64,000 nucleotides of DNA from DAOUJH01 sp965116555. Its GTDB lineage: Bacteria > Chloroflexota > Dehalococcoidia > Lucifugimonadales > QGNO01. The stretch spans positions 1,178,001 through 1,242,000 of the forward strand of contig OZ220698.1 in NCBI GenBank assembly GCA_965116555.1, in the 5' to 3' direction. Each line of letters begins with the position of its first letter. Positions within the stretch are counted from its first letter, which is position 1. The notes under the pieces are model-generated. The model was given only the letters and a program-made list of their open reading frames with translations. It was not told the origin of the DNA and searched no databases. Positions 34,544 through 43,200 of this stretch are shown in pieces. The translations under genes were made by a program, and so were the position numbers.

Positions 34544-35299
34544 CTATGCCAGATGCTTGCTCAAGAAGTCCCAGAGCTTGCCCCAGCCATCCATTGCCTG
34601 CTGCTGTCGGTACGCCGGCCTGTCGTAGTAGAAGAATCCATGGCCCGCGCCTTCATACATGTGGAACTCGTAATCCTTGTTGTGCTTCTTCAGCTCAGCT
34701 TCATGCAGTTCCACCTGTGCTGGCGTAGGGCTCGAGTCTTCTTCACCGAACAACCCCAGCAATGGGGCGGACAGATCCGCGGTGTAGTCGATGGGAGCAA
34801 CGGGCTGCTGAGGGCTAAGCTCGTCCTGCGACATCACGACGCGTCCCCCCCAGCACTCGACGACGGCGTCGAATCCCTCGCTGCGGCAAGCCACCAGGAA
34901 AGCGTGGCGTCCCCCGGAGCAGGTGCCGAATATGCCCACCTTGCCGTTGTGAATAGGCAGGGAGCGAAGGTACTGCATAGCCGCTGCTGAATCGGCGACT
35001 ACGGAATCATCGGACACGCCGCCTTCCGAGCGGACTTTGGCGGCTACGTCGTCGGGAGTGCCGTGGCCAAACCGCTGATAAAGGTTGGGGCAAATGGCCA
35101 GGTAACCGTGGTGGGCAAAGCGGCGGGCGGTCTCGCGGTAGAACTCGTCCCAGCCGGGCAGGTGATGCACCAGAACTACGCCGGGAAACGGCCCCGGGCC
35201 AAGAGGCTTGGCAAAATAGGTGTACACCGGGTCATCGTTGTAGCCTCTGATGGTTATAGTCTCCGCAAGCATGCCTTCGTACATATTGGTCTCGTACAT
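34544..35299 (-). CDS. Dienelactone hydrolase family protein
   Basis: Alpha/beta hydrolase of 251 residues. The nucleophile is Cys in GTCSGGRHAF; an acidic residue in LFGEEDSSP and the catalytic His in GAGHGFFYYDRP complete the triad, as in carboxymethylenebutenolidase. The oxyanion strand reads GVVLVHHLPGWDEFYRE. The ATG at 35299 is preferred over one 60 bases upstream because GAGGGGGG precedes it. It may hydrolyse dienelactone or another lactone or ester. It lies upstream of the DUF6295-msrA pair on the same strand. Confidence 0.87.
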   Translation of the reverse strand: MYETNMYEGMLAETITIRGYNDDPVYTYFAKPLGPGPFPGVVLVHHLPGWDEFYRETARRFAHHGYLAICPNLYQRFGHGTPDDVAAKVRSEGGVSDDSVVADSAAAMQYLRSLPIHNGKVGIFGTCSGGRHAFLVACRSEGFDAVVECWGGRVVMSQDELSPQQPVAPIDYTADLSAPLLGLFGEEDSSPTPAQVELHEAELKKHNKDYEFHMYEGAGHGFFYYDRPAYRQQQAMDGWGKLWDFLSKHLA

Positions 35300-35392
35300 G
35301 TTCCCCCCTCGTATCGGTGGATTTAGACGCTTTATCTCATTTGGGTTAGGGCTTGTCAAGACGTGTCTGGGAAACGCAAGGCGGGCCGGAAG

Positions 35393-35695
35393 TTAGTGAG
35401 AGTGTGAACCCACTTCCATGAAAGCCTTTACCGCGTACCAGACAAACATCTCCGGCGTCAATCCCAACACCTTGGCCGACTCCCTTACCTGCGACGCCAT
35501 TGGGCCCGTGAAGAAAGCGGTAACTCCGCGCTCCTCGTCCGCCCAGGTAATAACGTTACGCAGCGTGGAGAGTCCCACCTCCAATACGACCTGATCAGGC
35601 ACCGAGCCGGGAACCTTGCGGTAAAAGCGAACGACGCCATCGTCGCGTTCAGCCCAAAGGGTATCGTCTATTTCAAAGCGGTCAGACAGGGCCAA
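35393..35695 (-). CDS. Unknown 100-residue protein next to lipA
   Basis: Not recognised. TTG start 11 bases after the lipA stop, with GAGGTAACT as ribosome site. The sequence has a beta-rich N-terminal half (FEIDDTLWAERDDGVVRFYR) and an ESAKVLGLTPEMFVWYAVKAFMEV helix region near the end, and no signal peptide or membrane helix. Likely co-transcribed with lipA. Confidence 0.6.
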   Translation of the reverse strand: MALSDRFEIDDTLWAERDDGVVRFYRKVPGSVPDQVVLEVGLSTLRNVITWADEERGVTAFFTGPMASQVRESAKVLGLTPEMFVWYAVKAFMEVGSHSH

Positions 35696-35706
35696 GTTAC
35701 CTCAGG

Positions 35707-36603
35707 CTAGGCTAGGACCAGGGAGGCCGCCGTATGCTGCTCGTCGGCGTGATACGAGCTGCGCACCAGAGGGCCGGAGGCCACGTGGCGGAAGCCGCGT
35801 CGCAACCCCTCCCGCTGCAAGTCGAAGAACTCCCCCGGCGTGTAGAATTTACTCACCGGCGCATGCTTCCCGCTGGGACGCAGATACTGGCCAATGGTGA
35901 GCAGGTCACAGTTCACGGCGCGGAGATCATCCATGGTCTCCAGTATCTCTTCCCGGGACTCGCCCAGGCCAACCATCATGCCCGACTTGGTGACCATATC
36001 CGGCGCCATCTGCTTTACCTGCTCCAGCAACTCCAGGGAGTAGTCGTAGTCACCCTTGGGACGCACGCCATGGAAGACACGTCGTACCGTTTCTATGTTG
36101 TGATTCAACACATCCGGGCGAGCGCGCACCATGGTCTTCAAGCCGTTGCCCTGGAAATCCGGAATCAGCGTTTCCACCTTTATCCCGTCCGCAGCTTCCG
36201 ACATGCGCTCCCTGATTTTAAGCACGCACTGAGCGAATATGAACGCTCCGCCATCGGGCAGGTCATCGCGGTTGACGGATGTGATAACAACGTACTTCAA
36301 GCCCAGCCGTTCTACCGTCCTGGCCAAACGGTTTGGCTCCTCCAGATCAACGGCCAGCGGTTTGCCGGAGGTAACGGCGCAGTAGCGGCAGGCCCTGGTG
36401 CAGATATCGCCCAGGATCATGAATGTGGCCGCGCCTCTCTCCCAGCATTCGCCGATGTTGGGGCAGCGGGCTTCCTCGCAGACAGTGTGGAGGTCGCTGT
36501 CGCGCAGGAGGTTGCGCAACCGGACGTAGTTCTCGCCGCCCGGTGCGCGCACCTTGAACCAGGGCGGAAGTCTGCGACCTTTCTCGATGGGTTCTGCTGT
36601 CAT
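35707..36603 (-). CDS. lipA: Lipoyl synthase
   Basis: Radical SAM enzyme that inserts sulfur into protein-bound octanoate; 298 residues. Auxiliary cluster Cys: C42, C47, C53 (CEEARCPNIGEC). Radical SAM cluster: C68-x3-C72-x2-C75 (CTRACRYC). The C-terminal Ser of the auxiliary cluster lies in PLVRSSYHAD. ATG follows GAGGTG. It supplies lipoate for the dehydrogenase complex at the left of the window. No lipB is nearby. Confidence 0.96.
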   Translation of the reverse strand: MTAEPIEKGRRLPPWFKVRAPGGENYVRLRNLLRDSDLHTVCEEARCPNIGECWERGAATFMILGDICTRACRYCAVTSGKPLAVDLEEPNRLARTVERLGLKYVVITSVNRDDLPDGGAFIFAQCVLKIRERMSEAADGIKVETLIPDFQGNGLKTMVRARPDVLNHNIETVRRVFHGVRPKGDYDYSLELLEQVKQMAPDMVTKSGMMVGLGESREEILETMDDLRAVNCDLLTIGQYLRPSGKHAPVSKFYTPGEFFDLQREGLRRGFRHVASGPLVRSSYHADEQHTAASLVLA

Positions 36604-36767
36604 GTCACCTCAAAACGGCGTTCACGTCGAAAAACGTAACTCAGTCAATCTTATGCTATAGGTAGGTGCGGGTACAAGTGGGAATGCCAGACCCGACACC
36701 GCCTTACTTTTTGAATCCGCCACAAGAGAGGAGTATATTAGGGTAACCCGAATTCTCAACTATCCTG

Positions 36768-38585
36768 ATGACATTAACGAGCATAGAACGCGGCCAGCTA
36801 GTGCGCCTTGAACTGGAAGGTATGGGACGGCTTGGCGAGGCGCTGGCCTACCTGGGAGATAAGCCGGTCTTTGTGTTCGGGGGTATACCGGGAGAGGAAG
36901 TGGACGTCGAGATCATCAGAGAGCGCCGCCACTACATAGCGGCCGAGGTGGTGGAGGTGATCAGACCGTCACCGCATCGGCAGCAGCCTCCGTGCCAGTA
37001 TTTTGCCGAATGCACGGGGTGCCAGTGGCAGCACGTCACATATTCGCACCAGCTTCAGTTAAAACGTCAAACCGTTGAAGATGCCCTGCAGCGAGTAGGC
37101 GGCTTGAGCGACGTGCCCGTCTCCCCTACCCTTCCCTCTCCACGGGAGTTCGGCTACCGCAACCACGCCAGGTTCACTGTCAGCCGGGAAGGCGGACGAT
37201 TGGGCTACATTCACCGGGAACGGCGCCGTTTCGTTGATATCGAGCGTTGCCTGCTGATGAACGATTACATCAACGACGTTTTGAGCCAGCTGGACGGTCA
37301 TTGCGCAGAGACGACGCAGGTCGCGGTGCGCTCAGGCGCAAAGACGGGCGACAGGTTGATTCAACCTACTCTCAAGAGCGAGGACGTGCCTCTGGAGACC
37401 GGGCAGAAGACCTACGTGGACTCCATAATGGACATCAGCTTCAGGGTAGCCTCTCCATCCTTCTTCCAGGTGAACACGGAGCAACTGGAAAACATAGTCG
37501 GCTTGGTGACGGAGTCGCTTGGGCTCACCGGCTCAGAGGTGTTGATAGACGCTTACGCGGGAGTGGGAACGTTCGCCGGGCTGCTGGCTCCTTACGCCTC
37601 CAAAGTAATCGCCATCGAGGAGTCGGCCGCGTCCATAGAGGACGCGCAATACAATCTGAGGCACTTCAACAACATTGAGATCCGCAAGGGGAAAACGGAG
37701 GAAGTGCTGCTAGAGATGACTGAGCCGGTGGACGCCATGATCATCGACCCTCCACGAGCCGGATGCCAGAAGACGGCTTTGGAGTCCATCGTCCGCCTTG
37801 CTCCTCAACGGCTCATCTACGTATCCTGCGACCCCGCTACCCTGGCAAGGGACCTGCGAATCCTCAGCGGGCCTTTCAGAATCGCATCGGTGCAGCCGGT
37901 AGACATGTTCCCCCAAACGTACCACGTGGAGTGTCTTGCCACGCTCACCCTCAGGGCAGGTCATCCCATTACGCTGGCTTCCGCTTCTCCAAGACGCCGG
38001 AAAATCCTCAGAGAACACGGCATACCATTCAACCTCCTGCCATCGGAATCGGAAGAACCGCCGGCCGAGGGGAACCCAGAGGAGTACGTGCAAAGAGCGG
38101 CGCTTCACAAAGCTGGAACCGTAGCGGACAGGGTGCGCCAGGGCCTGGTGCTTGCCGCGGACACCGTTGTGGTGGATGGCGATAGAGTATTGGGCAAGCC
38201 TCAAACTGAACACGAAGCTATGGAGATGCTGCGCTCTCTGAGCGGAGGCACTCACCAGGTAATTACGGGAGTAGTAGTCCTCGACAGCAGTTCCGGAGAG
38301 AGCCGCAGCGGATACCTCACGAGCAAGGTAACGATGCGACACTATAGCGAGGACGAGGTTAAGGCATGGGTAGAATCGGGGCAGGCCATGGACAAGGCCG
38401 GCGCTTACGCCATACAAGACGAGGTGTTTTCTCCTGTGGCCTCTGTAGAAGGATGTTATCTTAATGTAATAGGCCTTCCCATGTGTCTATCTACAGACCT
38501 ACTGCGAGAAATGGGTGCGGAGCTCAACCCGCCGCCTGAGATGGGAAGCTGCGAGCCGTGCCGGCTCGGAGGAGAGACATCGTGA
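36768..38585 (+). CDS. Fused 23S rRNA uracil-5-methyltransferase and Maf nucleotide pyrophosphatase
   Basis: One 605-residue frame. Residues 1 to about 395 are a TrmA/RlmD-type m5U methyltransferase: TRAM-like start, iron-sulfur Cys near 76, 82 and 85 (CQYFAECTGC), SAM site DAYAGVGTFAGLL, and catalytic Cys near 354 in YVSCDPATLARDL. Directly after its normal end (VECLATLTLRAG) a full Maf protein begins at about 398 (ITLASASPRRRKIL), with AADTVVVDG and GAYAIQDEVF. There is almost no linker. Maf removes non-canonical or modified nucleotides (dTTP/UTP-type pyrophosphatase). Its last four bases overlap tatB. Confidence 0.92.
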   Translation: MTLTSIERGQLVRLELEGMGRLGEALAYLGDKPVFVFGGIPGEEVDVEIIRERRHYIAAEVVEVIRPSPHRQQPPCQYFAECTGCQWQHVTYSHQLQLKRQTVEDALQRVGGLSDVPVSPTLPSPREFGYRNHARFTVSREGGRLGYIHRERRRFVDIERCLLMNDYINDVLSQLDGHCAETTQVAVRSGAKTGDRLIQPTLKSEDVPLETGQKTYVDSIMDISFRVASPSFFQVNTEQLENIVGLVTESLGLTGSEVLIDAYAGVGTFAGLLAPYASKVIAIEESAASIEDAQYNLRHFNNIEIRKGKTEEVLLEMTEPVDAMIIDPPRAGCQKTALESIVRLAPQRLIYVSCDPATLARDLRILSGPFRIASVQPVDMFPQTYHVECLATLTLRAGHPITLASASPRRRKILREHGIPFNLLPSESEEPPAEGNPEEYVQRAALHKAGTVADRVRQGLVLAADTVVVDGDRVLGKPQTEHEAMEMLRSLSGGTHQVITGVVVLDSSSGESRSGYLTSKVTMRHYSEDEVKAWVESGQAMDKAGAYAIQDEVFSPVASVEGCYLNVIGLPMCLSTDLLREMGAELNPPPEMGSCEPCRLGGETS

Positions 38586-38842
38586 ACTTTTTTGGCGTGG
38601 GAATATTGGAGATGGTCTTCATCATGGTGGTGGCGTTGCTGGTGTTGGGCCCTTCTCGCATGGTAGAGGTGTCCCGCACTCTGGGTAGATACGTGCGTGA
38701 GTTGCAACGCGCTACATCCGAGATACCGAGACTAATAGACCTGGATGATCTGGAAGGAAAGCCCCCTGCTGGCAAGACTACTGAGCGCCAGCAGGTTCCA
38801 TCCACCGCCGAGCGGCAACAGGAGAACAATCCGGAACGTTGA
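38582..38842 (+). CDS. tatB: Twin-arginine translocase TatB-like subunit
   Basis: 86 residues from a GTG overlapping the previous stop (GTGA). One N-terminal membrane helix followed by an amphipathic helix: FGVGILEMVFIMVVALLVLGPSR, with the conserved Glu and the GP hinge, then an extended polar tail. The longer tail and pairing with tatC suggest TatB rather than TatA. Confidence 0.85.
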   Translation: MNFFGVGILEMVFIMVVALLVLGPSRMVEVSRTLGRYVRELQRATSEIPRLIDLDDLEGKPPAGKTTERQQVPSTAERQQENNPER

Positions 38843-39609
38843 CGACGGAGCAGCAACAAGGACTTACCTTAAGAGACCACCTGGAAGAGCTGAGGCGCAG
38901 GCTGTTCATCGCCGCGCTGGCCTCGGTTGTTGGCGCCGTGGTCACCTTCATCTTCCATCGTCAGATCCTGCTGTTTCTACAACGCCCGGCCGCCGACCTC
39001 CCTGGCTTCACGGGCGCGCCCCTCATTTTCACGGAAGCCACGGAGATGATTGGCATCACCATGAAGGTCTCCTTCCTGGGTGGAATAATCCTGGCCCTTC
39101 CCGTGCTTACCTACCAGGTGGTGATGTTTGTCTCACCAGGTCTGACTCCAAAAGAGAGGAAATACCTGCTGTTCCTGCTGCCCGGGGTATCTCTGGCGTT
39201 TGTGCTGGGAATAGCTTTTGGCTACTTTGTCCTAATCCCGCCGGCGTTCAGGTTCCTGCTCACCTTCAACGCGGACATTGCCGCGCCAATGATACGCATT
39301 GGCAACTATATAAACCTAATAGTGAACCTGCTGTTCTGGATGGGGTTGGTCTTTGAAACGCCAATACTCATGTTCACCCTGGCAAAGTTGCGCGTGGTAA
39401 GCCACAAGACGTTTGCCAAGTGGCGCAGGTTGAGCTTTGTGTTCGCTTTTGTGCTGGGAGCGTTGATCACCCCCACGTTTGATCCCATAAATCAAACGCT
39501 GGTGGCGCTCCCCATAATAGTGCTGTACGAGGCGGGGATATGGCTGGCCTGGCTGGCGCGACGCGATACCAGTGCAGTATCGGACGCCGTTCCAGAATCC
39601 GGAGGATAG
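38839..39609 (+). CDS. tatC: Twin-arginine translocase TatC
   Basis: 256 residues, six membrane helices. The N-terminal signal-receptor motif LRDHLEELRRRLFIA is clear. FVSPGLTPKERKYL and the later FAKWRRLSFVFAFVLGALITP match TatC. The TTG start overlaps the tatB stop by three bases. It exports folded, cofactor-bearing proteins; the molybdoenzyme upstream is a possible client. Confidence 0.94.
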   Translation: MTTEQQQGLTLRDHLEELRRRLFIAALASVVGAVVTFIFHRQILLFLQRPAADLPGFTGAPLIFTEATEMIGITMKVSFLGGIILALPVLTYQVVMFVSPGLTPKERKYLLFLLPGVSLAFVLGIAFGYFVLIPPAFRFLLTFNADIAAPMIRIGNYINLIVNLLFWMGLVFETPILMFTLAKLRVVSHKTFAKWRRLSFVFAFVLGALITPTFDPINQTLVALPIIVLYEAGIWLAWLARRDTSAVSDAVPESGG

Positions 39610-39663
39610 AGAAGAAAAGCCCAGCAGTCGTAGAGGCTTCTCCACTGCCCTCAAGAACCTGTG

Positions 39664-39870
39664 TTACGTTTTGGCTTCCTCTTTGGACTTGGCATCGTCG
39701 GCTTCATCTTCGGCATCGACGCGGTCTTCCATGCCCTCTTGGCCGCGCTTGAAGGCGCGGATGCCTTTGCCTATGGCGCCGCCAACCTCAGGAAGCTTGC
39801 CAGCGCCAAATATGATCAGCACCACGAGAAGCAACAGTATAAGCTCAGTTGGACCTACTCTAAACGGCAT
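39664..39870 (-). CDS. tatA: Twin-arginine translocase TatA
   Basis: 68 residues from the ATG at 39870, preceded by GGAGG; an ATG 57 bases upstream would add residues unlike the family. Helix and hinge RVGPTELILLLLVVLIIFGAGKLPEVGGAIGKGIRAFKRG are classic TatA, with the FGxxKLPE motif. An acidic tail follows. It is convergent with tatC rather than in its operon. Confidence 0.92.
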   Translation of the reverse strand: MPFRVGPTELILLLLVVLIIFGAGKLPEVGGAIGKGIRAFKRGQEGMEDRVDAEDEADDAKSKEEAKT

Positions 39871-39945
39871 GTCGGCCTCCACCCATACGGGTGTTATCAT
39901 AATAACGGAGTCGGGACGGGTAAACAAGGACGGAAGAGATATTCC

Positions 39946-39974
39946 TTGACCGGCAAGAGGCGGCTACCTATACT
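39946..39974 (+). promoter_or_regulatory. tRNA-Ala promoter
   Basis: TTGACC (39946-39951), 17 bases, TATACT (39969-39974). Predicted start near 39981, six bases before the tRNA. Confidence 0.7.
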
Positions 39975-39986
39975 TGAAACAGGCGT

Positions 39987-40059
39987 GGGGCTGTAGCTCA
40001 GTTGGGAGAGCGCCTCCTTTGCAAGGAGGAAGTCAGGGGTTCGAGTCCCCTCAGCTCCA
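39987..40059 (+). tRNA. tRNA-Ala (anticodon TGC)
   Basis: 73 bases. Acceptor GGGGCTG pairs with CAGCTCC, including the G3-U70 type identity pair. D arm TAGCTCAGTTGGGAGAGC. The anticodon stem CTCCT/AGGAG carries loop TTTGCAA with TGC. T arm AGGGGTTCGAGTCCCCT. CCA is not encoded, unlike the four tRNA genes at 17.3-17.8 kb. Confidence 0.95.
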
Positions 40060-40085
40060 CTCGTTAAAGTTGCTAGCAGTCGACT

Positions 40086-43000
40086 CTACGCCGTGGTGGT
40101 AGGAACTATGGCCGGTATTCTCATCTCGTGGATCATTTCCATGAACTGAGAAAGGTCTTGGTCTATGACCTCCTGCAGGCGCTCTAGCTGCGAGTCTATC
40201 CTGAGAGTGAAGTCATCCAACGCGTCATAGGCCTGTTTTGGCGGGGCGAAATCGGCGCTCGACACCACGCCGGCCAGATCGGCCAGCTTGTGGTTAAGTC
40301 TGGCGGGAAGGTGAAAACGATCCCGCTCTCCCTTGAAGTCCACCTGCACCAGGTTGTTCTCTATGGCTGAAAGCTTTGCCTGCAGAACACCGGCCGCCTC
40401 CGATACGGCGTCGGCCGAGGAACGACCGGCAGCACGGCGGGTCCACTCATCCACCTGCCGCTTGACGCTGCGGAGCTTGACCACGGAGGCGTTGGTTTCC
40501 GACACCTTGTCGCGTATCTTGACCAGCAGGTCGAACTGCGCCTGGAAGTCCTCCTGGGTAGCGGCCACGCGGGGGTCTTTGACGATGTCAAAGGTCCGTG
40601 TCTGAGATTGACCTAATGCCTTCAAGACCACCTGATAGGCGCCGGGTGGCGCCAAGGGTGCTATCACTATCTCCTCCATCGATTTGTCATCAGGAATCTT
40701 GTATGCGTCGGGATACTTCGTGTCCCAGATGAACCGGTTCATGCCGGCCTCAGCCGGAGCTTCCCCTTTCTTGCTGGAAAAGGTCTTGATCATTCGACCG
40801 TCGGAGTCCAGGAAGCTGAGCAGTACCTCTTCATCCTGGAACGGCTTGTCTTTCAGGTAGTAGGTGACGATTACGCCGTCAGGCGGGTTCTCTCCGGCGT
40901 CCAAGAACTTGGTCTCGCCGTAAGCAACTGCCCCCAAGGCGAGCTGGTAGTTCTTTCCCGGCCCGGCTACCCGGTACGTGTCACGCGGTTTCATGAGATG
41001 GAACGATTTTGAGGCCAGGTCGTCCGTGACCTGGTGTATTTGTGTCACGTCATCCAGGATCCAGAAAGACCGTCCGTGGGTAGCGGCAAGGAGGTCATTA
41101 TCTTTGACAACGAGGTCGTGAACGGGCACAACGGGCAGGTTGGCTTGCAAGGACTGCCAGGACGCGCCATCATCAAAAGAAAGGTAAACTCCGGTCTCTG
41201 TACCCACGTAGAGCAGGCCGCTCCGGGTTGGGTCTTCCCTAATGACTCGTGTGTAGTCTCCACCTGGGATCCCTTGAGAGATATCCGTCCAGGTCTTGCC
41301 GTAGTCGTTGGTCTTGTAGAGCATGGGCCTGGGGTCGTCCAGCTTGTAGCGTGTCGCCGCTATGTATGCCGTGGCATGGTCATGAGAAGAAGGCTCAATC
41401 ATGCTGATAAGCGTCCATTCCGGCAGGCCTTTGGGCGTCACTTCATCCCACGTCTTACCGTGGTCCCTGGATATATGGATGAGTCCGTCGTCCGAGCCGA
41501 CCCAGAAGACGCCCCTTTCGTGAAGCGACTCGGCGAAGGCAAAAATGGTGCCGTAGGTCTCCGCACCAGTCGCGTCTATTGTGATGGGGCCTCCCGACGG
41601 CTCCAGAGTAGCGGGGTCGTTCCTGGTGAGGTCAGGACTGATGGCTTCCCAACTGCTGCCCTGGTCTCTTGACCGGAACACCAGGTTGCCCGTTACGTAC
41701 AGGACGTTGGGGTCGTGAGGTGAAAACTGAATGGGATAGGTCCACTGGAACCTGTACTTCATGTCCTTGGCGCCCCAACCCCCATAGAACTCCGGCCACA
41801 CCGTAACGTTCCTGACCTGACCTGTCTTATGGTCATAGCGAAGGAGGTTTCCTTCATCCGGGGACATGCCAATAGCTCCGGAGAAGACGATGTTTGGGTC
41901 TTCGGGATGGACGGCTATGTAGCCGCTCTCCGCGTTGCCAACGGGATAGCAGTCGCTCCAGTGTATGGCGTCCTTGTCGGTGCGTGACGGGACGCTGATT
42001 GCGGAGTTGTCCTGTTGCGTACCATAAAGGCGGTAAGGGAACCGGTTATCAGCCGTAACGTGGTAGAACTGAGCGGTGGGCTGGTTGTAGATGCTGGACC
42101 AGGTCTGGCCGCCGTTAAAGGTGATGCATGCGCCGCCGTCGTTGCCTTCTATCATACGCTGCGGATTGTTGGGATCTATCCACAGGTCATGGTTGTCGGC
42201 GTGAGGCGTGGCGACCCGGGTGAATACCCGGCCGCCGTCCAACGATTTCCAGCACTGGGAGCTGAGTATCCAGACGGTATTTGCGTCTTGAGGATCGGCG
42301 AAGATGTGCTGATAGTACCAGGGGCGCGCCTGCACATCCCGGTTATCGTTGACCATTTCCCAGGTATCGCCGCCATCATCCGACCTGTAAACGCCACACT
42401 CTTCGGCCTCTATAGTGGCCCAAACGCGGCCCGGTTGAGCGGGTGAGGCCGCTATGCCCATACGGCCCTTGAGACCCTTGGGCAGACCTGGGTTGCAGGT
42501 AATCTCCGTCCAGGTGTCGCCGCCGTCCACGGACTTGAATATTCCGCTGTCTGGGCCGCCGCTTACCAAGCTCCAGGGCGTCCTCAACGCCTGCCAGAAG
42601 GTAGCGTAAAGGATGCGCGGGTTGGTGAGATCAAAGGTCAGGTCGGCGGCGCCTGTCTTGTCGCTCTTGAACAGTACCTTCTCCCACGTCTCGCCGCCGT
42701 CCTGAGACCTGAAGACGCCGCGCTCTTCATTTGGTCCAAAAGCATGGCCAAGGGCCGCCACGTACACCAGGCTTGGGTCCTTGGGATGGATGCGGATGCG
42801 AGAGATGTGACGCGTATCCGACAGGCCCACGTTGGCCCAGGTCTTGCCGCCGTCCGTGGACTTGTAAACGCCGTCGCCATAAGAGACGTTTCCTCTGATG
42901 CAGGCCTCCCCGGTGCCTGCATAGATGACATTAGGGTCGGAGTCGGCAACGGCTATAGCGCCGACTGCCGCTGTGTTGAAGAAGCCGTCGGAAACATTTT

Positions 43001-43184
43001 CCCAATAGATGCCGGCGTCAGAACTCTTCCACACACCCCCGGCACAGGCGCCGAAATAGAAGGTGGTCACATCCCGGGGGTCTCCGGCCACTGCAACCAC
43101 GCGTCCCCCCCTAGTCGGGCCTATACAGCGCCACCTCAAGGCTCCAAGAATGTCCTGCTTCTGTTTGACTTGTCCGATGGTCAC
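40086..43184 (-). CDS. VPS10/sortilin-like Asp-box beta-propeller protein
   Basis: 1,032 residues. At least ten Asp-box turns of the S-x-D-x-G-x-T-W type are visible, for example SSDAGIYW, STDGGKTW, SQDGGETW, SVDGGDTW, SDDGGDTW, SRDQGSSW, SRDHGKTW and TNDYGKTW, covering about residues 50-720. A C-terminal part (about 740-1030) has an immunoglobulin-like portion and then helices. It resembles the large 'glycosyl hydrolase' or VPS10-domain proteins of Chloroflexota and Acidobacteriota. No signal peptide is evident at the N-terminus (MTIGQVKQKQDILGALRW), so location is unclear. Function is unknown. Confidence 0.85.
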   Translation of the reverse strand: MTIGQVKQKQDILGALRWRCIGPTRGGRVVAVAGDPRDVTTFYFGACAGGVWKSSDAGIYWENVSDGFFNTAAVGAIAVADSDPNVIYAGTGEACIRGNVSYGDGVYKSTDGGKTWANVGLSDTRHISRIRIHPKDPSLVYVAALGHAFGPNEERGVFRSQDGGETWEKVLFKSDKTGAADLTFDLTNPRILYATFWQALRTPWSLVSGGPDSGIFKSVDGGDTWTEITCNPGLPKGLKGRMGIAASPAQPGRVWATIEAEECGVYRSDDGGDTWEMVNDNRDVQARPWYYQHIFADPQDANTVWILSSQCWKSLDGGRVFTRVATPHADNHDLWIDPNNPQRMIEGNDGGACITFNGGQTWSSIYNQPTAQFYHVTADNRFPYRLYGTQQDNSAISVPSRTDKDAIHWSDCYPVGNAESGYIAVHPEDPNIVFSGAIGMSPDEGNLLRYDHKTGQVRNVTVWPEFYGGWGAKDMKYRFQWTYPIQFSPHDPNVLYVTGNLVFRSRDQGSSWEAISPDLTRNDPATLEPSGGPITIDATGAETYGTIFAFAESLHERGVFWVGSDDGLIHISRDHGKTWDEVTPKGLPEWTLISMIEPSSHDHATAYIAATRYKLDDPRPMLYKTNDYGKTWTDISQGIPGGDYTRVIREDPTRSGLLYVGTETGVYLSFDDGASWQSLQANLPVVPVHDLVVKDNDLLAATHGRSFWILDDVTQIHQVTDDLASKSFHLMKPRDTYRVAGPGKNYQLALGAVAYGETKFLDAGENPPDGVIVTYYLKDKPFQDEEVLLSFLDSDGRMIKTFSSKKGEAPAEAGMNRFIWDTKYPDAYKIPDDKSMEEIVIAPLAPPGAYQVVLKALGQSQTRTFDIVKDPRVAATQEDFQAQFDLLVKIRDKVSETNASVVKLRSVKRQVDEWTRRAAGRSSADAVSEAAGVLQAKLSAIENNLVQVDFKGERDRFHLPARLNHKLADLAGVVSSADFAPPKQAYDALDDFTLRIDSQLERLQEVIDQDLSQFMEMIHEMRIPAIVPTTTA

Positions 43185-43200
43185 AGCGTGCGGCTAGTCT

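Noticed and set aside
35734..36639. A 301-codon frame antisense to lipA
   Set aside because: lipA is complete with all cluster Cys residues; the antisense frame shows no motif.
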